DNA from: Magicicada septendecula | Lineage: Eukaryota > Arthropoda > Insecta > Hemiptera > Cicadidae | DNA length: 64,000 nt | Assembly (NCBI GenBank): GCA_034769895.1 | Contig: CM068373.1 | Coordinates: 440,553,080-440,617,079, forward strand | Direction of reading: 5' to 3' | Shown here: piece after piece, positions 12,031 to 23,262 of the stretch | How the letters are laid out: each line of letters begins with the position of its first letter | How positions within the stretch are numbered: position 1 is the first letter of the stretch | Notes under the pieces: model-generated | Told to the model about the DNA's origin: nothing | What the model saw: the letters and a program-made list of their open reading frames with translations, nothing else | Database searches by the model: none | Translations under genes and position numbers: made by a program

Positions 12031-12930
12031 ATTTCTCATAAATCCTTGTAATATGTTGATCTTATCTTGTTTCAAAGTTCTGACGCTCTATCAACATACA
12101 AATTCTGTTTAATTCATTTATTCCCAGAATTGTTTCATTCAGAATTGTTTATAGTACTGTGATCTTACTACTATTTCTGAATGTTTTGGTATTTTTCCAA
12201 ATTCAAATTCTTCTTAATTATTTACCATAAAGCTTTCTCATAAACTTAGTTATAGTAAGTTGGTCTTACTTCATTTTTAAATTTTTCGTAGTTTAAATTC
12301 AAAATTCCTTTCTTCTTAATTCTTCCAAAAATGTTTTTCTCATAATTCAGTGGTAGTAAGCTGTGCTTACTTAATTTTAAATTTTTTTAAATTAAGTTGA
12401 AAATTCAAAATTCTCTCTCTTTCTCTTTCTTCTTTCTTCCATAAAGTTTTTTCTCAAATTATTATGTTGTAAGTTGTTCTTACTAATTTTAGAATTTTAA
12501 AAAATATAGTTATAAATTCAAAATTCTCTCTCTTTCTCTTTTTCTTCTATCTTCCATAAAGTTTTTCCTCAAATTATTATGTTGTAAGTTGTTCTTACAT
12601 AATTTAGAATTTTTAAAAATAAATTCAAAATTCTAAATTCCTTCTTCTTATAATTCTCCAGAATGTTCTTCTCAAAATATTAGGTTGTAAGATGTACTTA
12701 CATTATTTTAGAATTTTAAAAATAAATTCAAAATTCTAAATTCCTTCTTCTTATAATTCTCCAGAATGTTCTTCTCAAAATATTAGGTTGTAAGATGTAC
12801 TTACATTATTTTAGAATTTTAAAAATAAATTCAAAATTCTAAATTCCTTCTTCTTATAATTCTCCAGAATGTTCTTCTCAAAATATTAGGTTGTAAGATG
12901 TACTTACATTATTTTAGAATTTTAAAAATT
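12030..12930 (-). repeat. Minisatellite with conserved GTAAG/CTTAC hairpin (copy 1)
   Basis: Three nearly perfect 103-bp units (starts of the GAATGTTC element at 12661, 12764 and 12867) are preceded by about six increasingly diverged units back to about 12030. Each unit keeps a short inverted repeat GTAAG-N5-CTTAC, sometimes longer (GTAAGCTGTGCTTAC near 12356), beside a T-rich and an A-rich block. Homogeneity rises toward 12930, so that is the young end of the array. Confidence 0.75.
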
Positions 12931-12951
12931 CTAAATTCCAAAACTCACAAC

Positions 12952-13206
12952 TCATTCCTCATAGTATTTCTTCATAGAAGCTTGATTGTACACTCCTTTG
13001 ATTTTTCCTGAAACGATTTCCCTCAACTCATATGTATTGTTATGCTTATCATTTACCACAACATATGGGTTATATATTGTACTCTACACTGGACCATATT
13101 ATTTATACTTTGATGAGTTGATCTTCTTTTTTCTTTTCTTACAAATTTCCTTTTCTTTTATATACCCAGGAAGATGGACGATTTTCTTTATGTTGCTCCA
13201 TTGCTC
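12952..13206 (-). pseudogene. Relic of gypsy-type integrase C-terminus (GPY/F-like), copy 1
   Basis: A frame with two internal stops reads, on the minus strand, YGP followed by VVVNDKHNNTYELREI and GKIKGVYNQASMKKYY, ending at a TGA (12952-12954). Gly-Pro, then an NTYEL strand, then a GxYN..xLKxYY end is the pattern of the C-terminal module of many Ty3/gypsy integrases. It lies only about 190 bp from the end of the gag-like frame, so protease, RT, RNase H and the integrase core have been deleted. Identification is by motif only. Confidence 0.5.
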
Positions 13207-13393
13207 ATATTCTTATTTGTCATGTTCATTTTCTTAAATAGTCTTTACTCATAAAACCCAGTTTTGTTTCTATGTTTATTCTCCATATCATTTCCTTTCA
13301 ATGATATTTATTCCGTCTCCTTCACCATCGTTTTTCGCCGTAGTCGGTTATCATGGTATCCGTCCCTCTTCTTGATGTCGTGTGGTATTTGTG

Positions 13394-13720
13394 TTATCCA
13401 GGGTCCATCATCTCGGTTGCTCTTATAAAATTTACCCTAGGGCGCGACACTCGGTTATTATTATTGCTATTGTTGTTATTACTAAAATTATTATTATAGT
13501 AATTTCGGTTAGGTGGGTAAGGGCTGTCATCATTATTGTTGGGATATGGATTTCTCTGACTGTATGGGACATTATTATTTTGTTGATAAAAATTGTTTCT
13601 ATTGTTTGGGTAGGGGTTGTTATTCCTCACGCCGTTAAAATTACCGTTAAACTGGTTATTACGCGGCGGGTTGTTAGGGCCGTTGTAATTACTGGGCTGG
13701 TTCCGGTTACTTGTTTCAAT
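13394..13720 (-). CDS. Asn/Pro-rich extension downstream of the amber stop (copy 1)
   Basis: After the TAG at 13721-13723 the gag-like frame stays open for about 108 codons. The product is dominated by Asn, Tyr, Pro and Arg (PYPNNRNNFYQQNNN-like runs) and ends RVNFIRATEMMDPG. The composition suits a disordered nucleic-acid-binding tail. It has no ATG at its head, so it is made only by readthrough of the amber codon, or it is the severed end of the gag-like protein. Both tandem copies have the same TAG, so the change predates the duplication. Confidence 0.45.
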   Translation of the reverse strand: METSNRNQPSNYNGPNNPPRNNQFNGNFNGVRNNNPYPNNRNNFYQQNNNVPYSQRNPYPNNNDDSPYPPNRNYYNNNFSNNNNSNNNNRVSRPRVNFIRATEMMDPG

Positions 13721-15118
13721 CTACCTCGCTGTTATTACTTTATTGGCTACCAAGCTTATTCGGCTCCCTCTATCATAGTATTGTATACACCAATACTTCT
13801 CTGGTCCATGTTTTGTATTACCTGACAAATATATGTGAGGATCTTCATCTGGGTTATCACTTATTATCCGTTTATCTGAATCCTCATAAACTGGTTTACC
13901 ATCACATATCCACCCTGCAGGAATACATTTTAGTCTAACCGTACCCTGGAACTGTCCTAGATGGCACGCTAACGGAATACATTCTGGTGATTCATCTGTG
14001 TCATCATTACAGTCTGGTACGATATCACATTTCCATCTTTCTGAAAAACATTGTCCAGTCTTACGCTGAAATTGATCTGGTCCACATGTCGTATTCTGTT
14101 TACCTCTGGTCCTTTCCCATTGGTAAACTACTGTCTTGTGGTAAATTATTTCTGAAATTACTTCGATTCTCCTCCTATAATTCCTAGAATTCATGATGTC
14201 TTTGTCATAGGTAATTGGGATATTATTGCCATCAATTAACCCATGTTCCATCATCTCCAACTCTTCCTTCGTTTTTATTACCTTTCTTGGATACATTCTC
14301 CTTTTCCTTGGTTTAATATCTTCCTGGTTTCGGTTAGTTTCAATTTCAGGTACTACCATTACTAGTTCCTGCGTTTTGTCATTTAGTACTTCTTCTGGTT
14401 CTGGTTGACTATCATTTTTTATTTCTTCGGTCTTCTCCTTTCTTAATTCTTCCTTTTTTAATCTGTCCTCTCTTATTTCTTTAATCCATTTTTGATGCTC
14501 CTCTTCCCTTTTTAATCTGTTCTCTCTTATTTCCTTAATCCATTTTTGATGCTCCTCTTCCCTTTTTAATCTGTCCTCTTTCATTTCCTTAACCCATTTT
14601 GGACGCTCCTCCTCCCTTTTTAATCTGTTCTCTCTTATTTCCTTAATCCATTTTTGATGCTCCTCTTCCCTTTTCTTATTCGTTTTATCCAGTTTCTCAC
14701 CGAATTCTTCTTTCAAGGATTGGTTGCTCTCTCTTATACTTTTACTCGAATCCTCCTTCAATTCTTCTAATTTCTTCCCCATCTTCTCTTCCATCTTCTT
14801 GCTGTTTTCTTCTATCTTCTTATTTGTTTCTTCCTTGCTGGATTTGATATCTTCTTTCAGAGACTGGATATCACTTCCCATCTTCTTACTCAAGTCTTCC
14901 TTTGTAGAGTCCAATTTCTTATTATTTTCGTCCATTTTCTTTTCCTTGATGTCCTCTTCCGGCTTCTTATTGATATTGTCCAGTTGGTCACCCAATTCTT
15001 TTTTCAAGGATTGGTTGCTCTCCTCTTCCCTTTTTAATCTATCCTCTCTCATTTCCTTCATCCATTGTTGGAACATTTTCCTTATCTCAACCATTTCTTC
15101 TGGTGAAGGTTCTTTCAT
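13721..15118 (-). CDS. Gag-like coiled-coil protein with LDLa-like modules (copy 1)
   Basis: The 465-residue frame starts at an ATG about 110 bp after the primer binding site, the position of gag. Residues 1 to about 250 are a highly charged Glu/Lys coiled coil, within which an 18-residue unit (HQKWIKEIRENRLKREEE) repeats four to five times (54-bp DNA repeat at about 14440-14680). After a basic stretch (KPRKRRMYPRKV) come two LDL-receptor class A-like modules: CGPDQFQ...GQC...WKCDIVPDC...DDTDESPEC, with five of six Cys, and a second one (GWICDGKPVYEDSD) that has lost at least three. LDLa modules are normally extracellular ligand-binding units, so a host exon may have been captured. The frame ends in TAG, but the same frame is open for another 108 codons. 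No matrix/capsid fold or zinc knuckle was recognised. Confidence 0.6.
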   Translation of the reverse strand: MKEPSPEEMVEIRKMFQQWMKEMREDRLKREEESNQSLKKELGDQLDNINKKPEEDIKEKKMDENNKKLDSTKEDLSKKMGSDIQSLKEDIKSSKEETNKKIEENSKKMEEKMGKKLEELKEDSSKSIRESNQSLKEEFGEKLDKTNKKREEEHQKWIKEIRENRLKREEERPKWVKEMKEDRLKREEEHQKWIKEIRENRLKREEEHQKWIKEIREDRLKKEELRKEKTEEIKNDSQPEPEEVLNDKTQELVMVVPEIETNRNQEDIKPRKRRMYPRKVIKTKEELEMMEHGLIDGNNIPITYDKDIMNSRNYRRRIEVISEIIYHKTVVYQWERTRGKQNTTCGPDQFQRKTGQCFSERWKCDIVPDCNDDTDESPECIPLACHLGQFQGTVRLKCIPAGWICDGKPVYEDSDKRIISDNPDEDPHIYLSGNTKHGPEKYWCIQYYDRGSRISLVANKVITAR

Positions 15119-15228
15119 TTTGCTTGTTGTTGTCCCCTGTTTATTATCTTTCTCTGACTTTGTAGCTGTTGCCTAGCTCCAACTAGTGATTGGGCAGAAT
15201 GTATTGACCTTCCAATCGCTAATTAATG

Positions 15229-15247
15229 CCCCTAAAGTTGTGCGCCA
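15229..15247 (-). promoter_or_regulatory. tRNA primer binding site of LTR element copy 1
   Basis: On the minus strand the LTR ends TTATTACA, then AAT, then TGGCGCACAACTTTAGGGG. A TGGCGC start right after an LTR is the usual form of a minus-strand primer binding site in gypsy-like elements. The gag-like ATG lies about 110 bp downstream at 15118. The tRNA species was not identified. Confidence 0.6.
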
Positions 15248-16354
15248 ATTTGTAATAAATTAAAAATATTGAGTTGTGATGATGATCTGATGTGATTCTG
15301 CTGTAATCAAGCCCCACTGTTTGGGCTAGCCAATTTGTAATAAAATAGAAATATTAGATATTGAGTCTGTATATTCTTAATTTGTGTGTTTAATTGGTGT
15401 GGCTCTCGACGTCTTACTGGCCTGAAACACTTCCTTAAGTTTCCCAGCTGGTCGAGTCTCAATGGTAGCAAGACCGGTCGAGTAGCGTAATGTTGATGAA
15501 GAAATATATGTTCAGCTTCACCGAAAGTTTCAAAACAAAATTTGTTGTTTTGAAAAAAAAATTTAAAATAAAATTATGTTTATAAAAAAAATAATTAAAA
15601 AAAAATTTTCTTTTTATTAATTAATTAATTATAATCAATTAATTAATATAGGGCTGTGAAGTTTTAAAAAGTGTAATGCTCTTCTGAAAAATTTTATTAA
15701 AGTTTTGGTATATGTTAAATCAACTACCACCACTCATAAGATTATCTTCAGGACAATCGATATTTGTTTACCTTTTTGTTTTTTAGGTTATCTTCACTTA
15801 TAGGTGGTAAAGTCCTGGTAGATTATTAATTAGAATTAAATTAGTGGTAATTAGAAATATTTAGGAAATAAAGAACTATTTAGTGTTGAAAAGTATTAAT
15901 GTTTTATTAGTTAATAGCAATATTGACTCTTATCGATTATAATATCGATTCTCAGGATATCGAAAAAGTTACAAAGTATATTATATAAAAATCATACAGG
16001 GTTCTTTAAACAGCCAATTATTATCAAAGTCAGAGAAATCGGGCCAATATTTAAAAAGTATAACGTTACAACAAATTAATAATTATTACTAAATACAGAC
16101 ATTGAAAATAAATTTGAAAATAATATAATTGTTTTCACCAACAGCTGATATGATCACGGAAGCATTGAGGTTGACAAAAACAAATGGCTGCCATCCAGAT
16201 GATCAAAATGTCGCTCGATTCTGCTATGTTCTGAATAATATATTTTCCGGCAGTATTCCTGTTCTGGTGTCTGCAAATCTCTTGTTAAATGTTGTGTAGT
16301 GCCTGGTGTAATGTTTCTGGGTTGTATTTTGTGTATCCGTCTAAATATAAGTTC

Positions 16355-19300
16355 AAACTCTTTTCCCTATTCCGACACTAAATACGGTTATTGTATTATA
16401 CAGTTTTGTGGTGTTTTTCGGAATAGATATGTATTGTTCAGTGTTAATTAGTGTTTCTTGATTGTTTTTGTCACAATGTATATGTTCTGGAAGGATTTTA
16501 TAAGTCACTCGCGATTTCACAATAACGTACTATTCACCGCTCAACTTTACCGTTGTAAGTTAGGTTAGATCGTCACAAAACGTTTGTCATGTTAACCGTT
16601 CAAATATCAATAATCAACTAACCTATTTCCTTCAGTTTCAATTAAACTCTTAGCCAATATAATATTATTCTTAACATTGTTCAAATAAAATTTCACATCC
16701 TGTGCACACTTTAAAATTCACTATATAAATGCCTAAACTTTGGTTATTTATCAATTTTATTTACTAGATGTTATTTAAATTAATCTTTCAGTTCATTCGG
16801 CTTATTTTCAGATTAAATAATGCCGTTTTATAGTGTTTTCTGTCCAAAAATAGTAATTTTACTTTCAGTTTGATATTCTCTGATAAGTCAAAACATTTCC
16901 AAAATTTACTTCCTGTTATAATGTAAATTCAGCCATTTTATCAGTTATATTTAATATTAATAATCCTATATTGTATTAAAAGGTTTATATTCCTTTATTT
17001 TCTAGTAATTAATTGAATTAGTTGTATTCTGAAACATTATTCTGAAATATATGACTCCCATGTCCAAATTTCTGAGTTTAGTCATTTTCATTTTTATTTA
17101 TAATTCTGAATATAATTTATTAAAATCTCTCTAAATGGTATGTGCAATTATATGGCTTGATCTCAAGTTTATTTTGTCTAAACCCCTTTTGTTTATTTGC
17201 ATTAAAATGAGCAATTTCTCTGTTTTGATGAAGTTTGGTTTCCATTCTTTTGGCCTAGGTTTTTTAACATTTTTTCCTTACAAAAACTTTACAAACAATA
17301 TATGATGTGTGATACCCTCTCTGACTTTTACATATAGAATTATAAATTAAACATGTTTTCCAAATTACACAATAACAATTAGTATTGGTTACAATACAAA
17401 TAACAGTTAAACAAATAAAGAATATTTTTAAATAAATGGTTGTCTTCAAATCAGACATTTTACAACAAAATCCTTATTTCTAACATGGAAATATGGTTTA
17501 CAAAAAAGGTTTTTTACTAACTAACATCTTAATTACTCCCTACTATTTATAAGTAGTAATTATTTTTATAGTTCTGATGTTAGTTGTATCAGACCCAAAC
17601 AAATGGTCTTATATCTAACACATTTTTAAACATTCTTATACTATATACATAAAAACCTTATATTTATATTCTTATTTCTAACTATTATTATAAGTAGGAT
17701 TCTACAGTTTTTATACCGTCTTTTACACATTGTCTTTGGGGAATTGTACCCTGTCATTAATAAATAAATAGTATAAATTGTTCGAAAAGTATTATGAAAT
17801 CTGTTTTTCTTTTTGCATATAAAACAAAATGTTATTTTAAACAGATTTATGTCTTATAAACAACATATTGTCACAGTACACATTTCAAGTCATTGAAAAT
17901 TGCATATTTCATTGCATTCAATGTTTGTGATTGCCAAGAATGAAACACAAGGTTCATTTTTTATAATACCCAAAACTATCACTGGTTCACTTTGCACTTT
18001 TATATTATGTTATTGCTAAATGGTCGTATAGTCTTATTAACATAATAAATTGGTTAGCGTTTTTCAATGGAGATTTGTTCCATGGGTATTATATTATTGT
18101 TTCATCTTAGTTCACAGGAAACTTTTACTTTATACACTTCTCTCTCTTAAATTTATATACATGTGGTTTTCATTTCGTTATACTTTTATTTTTAAATATT
18201 TATTTTGAGGATATAGGGATTTGGGTGTCTTTTATAAGAGCATGACATCTTCTTCAGGATGCTGCCTTCTTCTTCTTTCATCAGTCTTCTTTTCTCCTGC
18301 CTTCTGGGATTGGTATCTTCTCCATCTTCTTCTTGATGCCATCAGGTTTCTTGGGATTTTCTCCATCTTCTTCTTTATTTTAGAAATACACCACCTGTGT
18401 TGTTTGATCTTGGCTTATTTTAGGGTTTCTATTCTATTTATTCTTCCTCGTTGTGGGTTTGGTCATATTCAGTACTGCTTTCTTATTTACTTTTTTACCT
18501 TCCTGGGTTATACCTTGAAAACCTTTGGTTATGAGACTGGTTTTGGATGACTCATCGCTAGTAACTCCTTTTATTTGAACTTGTATTTTCTTTATAATAA
18601 TGATTTCTTTCCACAGTTGCTATGAATTAATCTATTTATATTAAACTTAATGCTTTCTTCCAAATTTAAATATTATAACTTCATTATTCTAATGATCAAT
18701 TGCCATTCAATATTAAGCATACATCTGTCACGTTACAGATTGCTTCCCTCCAGAAGTAATTATTTCAGACATGTTTATGGATGAAATAATTTCTTATGAT
18801 AATTTCATCATTTCTTATAATTCATTTTCTTCTCCATTTTTATATCGACTTTTTTATATTAGAGTTTAATTAATTTTATATATATAGTTACTTGTTTTAC
18901 TACTGATCCTTTTCGGATAGTTAGTGTCTTCTGAGATATATTATTATTGTAATACATTTTCTTTCTTTATCAACTTCGTGTTGTATCCTTGGGATATTAA
19001 TTCCCTAACATTCCCTATCACGTGGGCTGGGGCAGATCAGAGGGGCACTGTACGCTACTTCTCTGCTGGCCATACACCACTTCTATAAATTGAGTACAGA
19101 GGCATATCCATCCCTGCTAAAAAAAAAACATAATGCTGCTGGAATTATCTTCAGTCAGTCATCGAATAAATAAATAAAAAGTAGTCTCATTTTCGACTAA
19201 TAAAAATATCTTTGGATTCTCCACTTCGTAGTCTCTCAGATTATCTCACATTTTCTATCTTAATAAATCTTCATAATCATTATTATACTCATTACATATA

Positions 19301-20045
19301 TATTTTTTCAAAACTCTTAACTTGTCTGATATATTTATTTTTATTATGGTTAAAAACCTTTCTTTTAATAATTCTGGTTACTGTTTACAGCGTAACTCTC
19401 TTTCTTCTCCATCTGAATTCTCTTTATACTTTCTTCTGGTTACTCATAGTATTAGCATGGTCTTTATATATATTCTTTCTTATTCATTATTTGAATGGTC
19501 TTAATATATTATGTTTAATTTTTTAACATTGTATCTTTACTTTAGATATACAGGTTGTTATATTGATCATTTTATTTAAACATTTTGGTTCTTTCCTTTC
19601 TCTTAGAAAGTTATTAATCCGCCGTCGCATTCATTAGCATTAATTCATTTATATTATATTTCATGTGGTATTTCTTCTCTTTGCATTTCATATAGGTCTT
19701 ATTATTATCATTTGTTCAAAATCATCTTCTCCATCTGTTTGGTATGAGTTGTTCTTCTTTACTCTTAATTAACTGTTTTCATTATCGTTTCATAGGTAAT
19801 TAGTCTCTTTGCTTCCAAATTTTTTCTTCTCTTACATATTACACTCTTTTTTGTTATTCTTCTCTACTCCTTCAAATGCTATTGTGAATATCTAGCATTT
19901 ATTCTGGATTAACGTTAATTCTCTTTTCTGAATTAATCACTTTATTTTCTTCTCAATTCAATTATAATTGACACATAATTATTTTTTGGAACTTGGTTAG
20001 TTTTAATGTAAAATTCAAACTATTCTTTTTATTTAATTGAAAAAT
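16355..20045 (-). other. AT-rich non-coding interior of LTR element copy 2
   Basis: This is a duplicate of 8340-12030 with a few single-base differences (for example C to T near 18826 and 19605). No gene recognised. Confidence 0.5.
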
Positions 20046-20945
20046 ATTTCTCATAAATCCTTGTAATATGTTGATCTTATCTTGTTTCAAAGTTCTGACG
20101 CTCTATCAACATACAAATTCTGTTTAATTCATTTATTCCCAGAATTGTTTCATTCAGAATTGTTTATAGTACTGTGATCTTACTACTATTTCTGAATGTT
20201 TTGGTATTTTTCCAAATTCAAATTCTTCTTAATTATTTACCATAAAGCTTTCTCATAAACTTAGTTATAGTAAGTTGGTCTTACTTCATTTTTAAATTTT
20301 TCGTAGTTTAAATTCAAAATTCCTTTCTTCTTAATTCTTCCAAAAATGTTTTTCTCATAATTCAGTGGTAGTAAGCTGTGCTTACTTAATTTTAAATTTT
20401 TTTAAATTAAGTTGAAAATTCAAAATTCTCTCTCTTTCTCTTTCTTCTTTCTTCCATAAAGTTTTTTCTCAAATTATTATGTTGTAAGTTGTTCTTACTA
20501 ATTTTAGAATTTTAAAAAATATAGTTATAAATTCAAAATTCTCTCTCTTTCTCTTTTTCTTCTATCTTCCATAAAGTTTTTCCTCAAATTATTATGTTGT
20601 AAGTTGTTCTTACATAATTTAGAATTTTTAAAAATAAATTCAAAATTCTAAATTCCTTCTTCTTATAATTCTCCAGAATGTTCTTCTCAAAATATTAGGT
20701 TGTAAGATGTACTTACATTATTTTAGAATTTTAAAAATAAATTCAAAATTCTAAATTCCTTCTTCTTATAATTCTCCAGAATGTTCTTCTCAAAATATTA
20801 GGTTGTAAGATGTACTTACATTATTTTAGAATTTTAAAAATAAATTCAAAATTCTAAATTCCTTCTTCTTATAATTCTCCAGAATGTTCTTCTCAAAATA
20901 TTAGGTTGTAAGATGTACTTACATTATTTTAGAATTTTAAAAATT
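20045..20945 (-). repeat. Minisatellite with GTAAG/CTTAC hairpin (copy 2)
   Basis: This is the counterpart of 12030-12930 with the same number of 103-bp units. Equal array length in both tandem copies argues for a very recent duplication, because such arrays usually change length quickly. Confidence 0.72.
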
Positions 20946-20966
20946 CTAAATTCCAAAACTCACAAC

Positions 20967-21221
20967 TCATTCCTCATAGTATTTCTTCATAGAAGCTTGA
21001 TTGTACACTCCTTTGATTTTTCCTGAAACGATTTCCCTCAACTCATATGTATTGTTATGCTTATCATTTACCACAACATATGGGTTATATATTGTACTCT
21101 ACACTGGACCATATTATTTATACTTTGATGAGTTGATCTTCTTTTTTCTTTTCTTACAAATTTCCTTTTCTTTTATATACCCAGGAAGATGGACGATTTT
21201 CTTTATGTTGCTCCATTGCTC
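20967..21221 (-). pseudogene. Relic of gypsy-type integrase C-terminus, copy 2
   Basis: Same broken segment as in copy 1, shifted by 8,015 bp, with the same two internal stops. It shows that the pol deletion preceded the tandem duplication. Confidence 0.48.
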
Positions 21222-21408
21222 ATATTCTTATTTGTCATGTTCATTTTCTTAAATAGTCTTTACTCATAAAACCCAGTTTTGTTTCTATGTTTATTCTCCA
21301 TATCATTTCCTTTCAATGATATTTATTCCGTCTCCTTCACCATCGTTTTTCGCCGTAGTCGGTTATCATGGTATCCGTCCCTCTTCTTGATGTCGTGTGG
21401 TATTTGTG

Positions 21409-21735
21409 TTATCCAGGGTCCATCATCTCGGTTGCTCTTATAAAATTTACCCTAGGGCGCGACACTCGGTTATTATTATTGCTATTGTTGTTATTACTAA
21501 AATTATTATTATAGTAATTTCGGTTAGGTGGGTAAGGGCTGTCATCATTATTGTTGGGATATGGATTTCTCTGACTGTATGGGACATTATTATTTTGTTG
21601 ATAAAAATTGTTTCTATTGTTTGGGTAGGGGTTGTTATTCCTCACGCCGTTAAAATTACCGTTAAACTGGTTATTACGCGGCGGGTTGTTAGGGCCGTTG
21701 TAATTACTGGGCTGGTTCCGGTTACTTGTTTCAAT
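21409..21735 (-). CDS. Asn/Pro-rich extension downstream of the amber stop (copy 2)
   Basis: In-frame continuation after the TAG at 21736-21738, unchanged from copy 1 at the protein level. The absence of any change in an open frame past a stop is expected from the recency of the duplication and is therefore weak evidence for readthrough. Confidence 0.4.
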   Translation of the reverse strand: METSNRNQPSNYNGPNNPPRNNQFNGNFNGVRNNNPYPNNRNNFYQQNNNVPYSQRNPYPNNNDDSPYPPNRNYYNNNFSNNNNSNNNNRVSRPRVNFIRATEMMDPG

Positions 21736-23133
21736 CTACCTCGCTGTTATTACTTTATTGGCTACCAAGCTTATTCGGCTCCCTCTATCATAGTATTGTA
21801 TACACCAATACTTCTCTGGTCCATGTTTTGTATTACCTGACAAATATATGTGAGGATCTTCATCTGGGTTATCACTTATTATCTGTTTATCTGAATCCTC
21901 ATAAACTGGTTTACCATCACATATCCACCCTGCAGGAATACATTTTAGTCTAACCGTACCCTGGAACTGTCCTAGATGGCACGCTAACGGAATACATTCT
22001 GGTGATTCATCTGTGTCATCATTACAGTCTGGTACGATATCACATTTCCATCTTTCTGAAAAACATTGTCCAGTCTTACGCTGAAATTGATCTGGTCCAC
22101 ATGTCGTATTCTGTTTACCTCTGGTCCTTTCCCATTGGTAAACTACTGTCTTGTGGTAAATTATTTCTGAAATTACTTCGATTCTCCTCCTATAATTCCT
22201 AGAATTCATGATGTCTTTGTCATAGGTAATTGGGATATTATTGCCATCAATTAACCCATGTTCCATCATCTCCAACTCTTCCTTCGTTTTTATTACCTTT
22301 CTTGGATACATTCTCCTTTTCCTTGGTTTAATATCTTCCTGGTTTCGGTTAGTTTCAATTTCAGGTACTACCATTACTAGTTCCTGCGTTTTGTCATTTA
22401 GTACTTCTTCTGGTTCTGGTTGACTATCATTTTTTATTTCTTCGGTCTTCTCCTTTCTTAATTCTTCCTTTTTTAATCTGTCCTCTCTTATTTCTTTAAT
22501 CCATTTTTGATGCTCCTCTTCCCTTTTTAATCTGTTCTCTCTTATTTCCTTAATCCATTTTTGATGCTCCTCTTCCCTTTTTAATCTGTCCTCTTTCATT
22601 TCCTTAACCCATTTTGGACGCTCCTCCTCCCTTTTTAATCTGTTCTCTCTTATTTCCTTAATCCATTTTTGATGCTCCTCTTCCCTTTTCTTATTCGTTT
22701 TATCCAGTTTCTCACCGAATTCTTCTTTCAAGGATTGGTTGCTCTCTCTTATACTTTTACTCGAATCCTCCTTCAATTCTTCTAATTTCTTCCCCATCTT
22801 CTCTTCCATCTTCTTGCTGTTTTCTTCTATCTTCTTATTTGTTTCTTCCTTGCTGGATTTGATATCTTCTTTCAGAGACTGGATATCACTTCCCATCTTC
22901 TTACTCAAGTCTTCCTTTGTAGAGTCCAATTTCTTATTATTTTCGTCCATTTTCTTTTCCTTGATGTCCTCTTCCGGCTTCTTATTGATATTGTCCAGTT
23001 GGTCACCCAATTCTTTTTTCAAGGATTGGTTGCTCTCCTCTTCCCTTTTTAATCTATCCTCTCTCATTTCCTTCATCCATTGTTGGAACATTTTCCTTAT
23101 CTCAACCATTTCTTCTGGTGAAGGTTCTTTCAT
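21736..23133 (-). CDS. Gag-like coiled-coil protein with LDLa-like modules (copy 2)
   Basis: This second copy of the 465-codon frame differs from copy 1 in protein by one residue, Gln instead of Arg in the stretch after the second LDLa-like module (SDKQIIS versus SDKRIIS; CGG to CAG, a CpG transition). The 18-residue coiled-coil repeats, the LDLa-like Cys pattern and the terminal TAG are the same. Its upstream LTR is the partial third copy, so its transcription start could lie in 23266-24151. Confidence 0.6.
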   Translation of the reverse strand: MKEPSPEEMVEIRKMFQQWMKEMREDRLKREEESNQSLKKELGDQLDNINKKPEEDIKEKKMDENNKKLDSTKEDLSKKMGSDIQSLKEDIKSSKEETNKKIEENSKKMEEKMGKKLEELKEDSSKSIRESNQSLKEEFGEKLDKTNKKREEEHQKWIKEIRENRLKREEERPKWVKEMKEDRLKREEEHQKWIKEIRENRLKREEEHQKWIKEIREDRLKKEELRKEKTEEIKNDSQPEPEEVLNDKTQELVMVVPEIETNRNQEDIKPRKRRMYPRKVIKTKEELEMMEHGLIDGNNIPITYDKDIMNSRNYRRRIEVISEIIYHKTVVYQWERTRGKQNTTCGPDQFQRKTGQCFSERWKCDIVPDCNDDTDESPECIPLACHLGQFQGTVRLKCIPAGWICDGKPVYEDSDKQIISDNPDEDPHIYLSGNTKHGPEKYWCIQYYDRGSRISLVANKVITAR

Positions 23134-23243
23134 TTTGCTTGTTGTTGTCCCCTGTTTATTATCTTTCTCTGACTTTGTAGCTGTTGCCTAGCTCCAACTA
23201 GTGATTGGGCAGAATGTATTGACCTTCCAATCGCTAATTAATG

Positions 23244-23262
23244 CCCCTAAAGTTGTGCGCCA
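23244..23262 (-). promoter_or_regulatory. tRNA primer binding site of LTR element copy 2
   Basis: Identical to the site of copy 1, again three bases from the LTR end and about 110 bp before the gag-like start at 23133. Its preservation in both units supports the reading of the 8,015-bp unit as an LTR element on the minus strand. Confidence 0.6.

Larger units (their letters stand above)
7236..15250 (-). mobile_element. Non-autonomous gypsy-like LTR element, tandem copy 1 (8,015 bp)
   Basis: The unit starts (plus strand) with TGTAATAAATT at 7236, immediately against Bel-Pao gag sequence, and the same start recurs at 15251 and 23266, each exactly 8,015 bp on. Read on the minus strand, each start is the 3' end of an LTR; at 15251 it is followed by a primer binding site. 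The interior has a gag-like gene, a shred of integrase C-terminus and a long AT-rich region of about 4-5 kb without coding sequence, including a 103-bp minisatellite. Protease, RT, RNase H and integrase core are absent, as in large retrotransposon derivatives. The other LTR end was not found with certainty; TG..CA before a purine tract near 8340 is a weak candidate, which would make the LTR about 1.1 kb. Confidence 0.72.

Noticed and set aside
13382..15176. Long plus-strand frames opposite the gag-like gene (147 and 150 codons) and their copies at 21397-23191
   Set aside because: They are Ile/Val- or Ser/Leu/Phe-rich shadows of the Asn-rich and Glu/Lys-rich coding strand.
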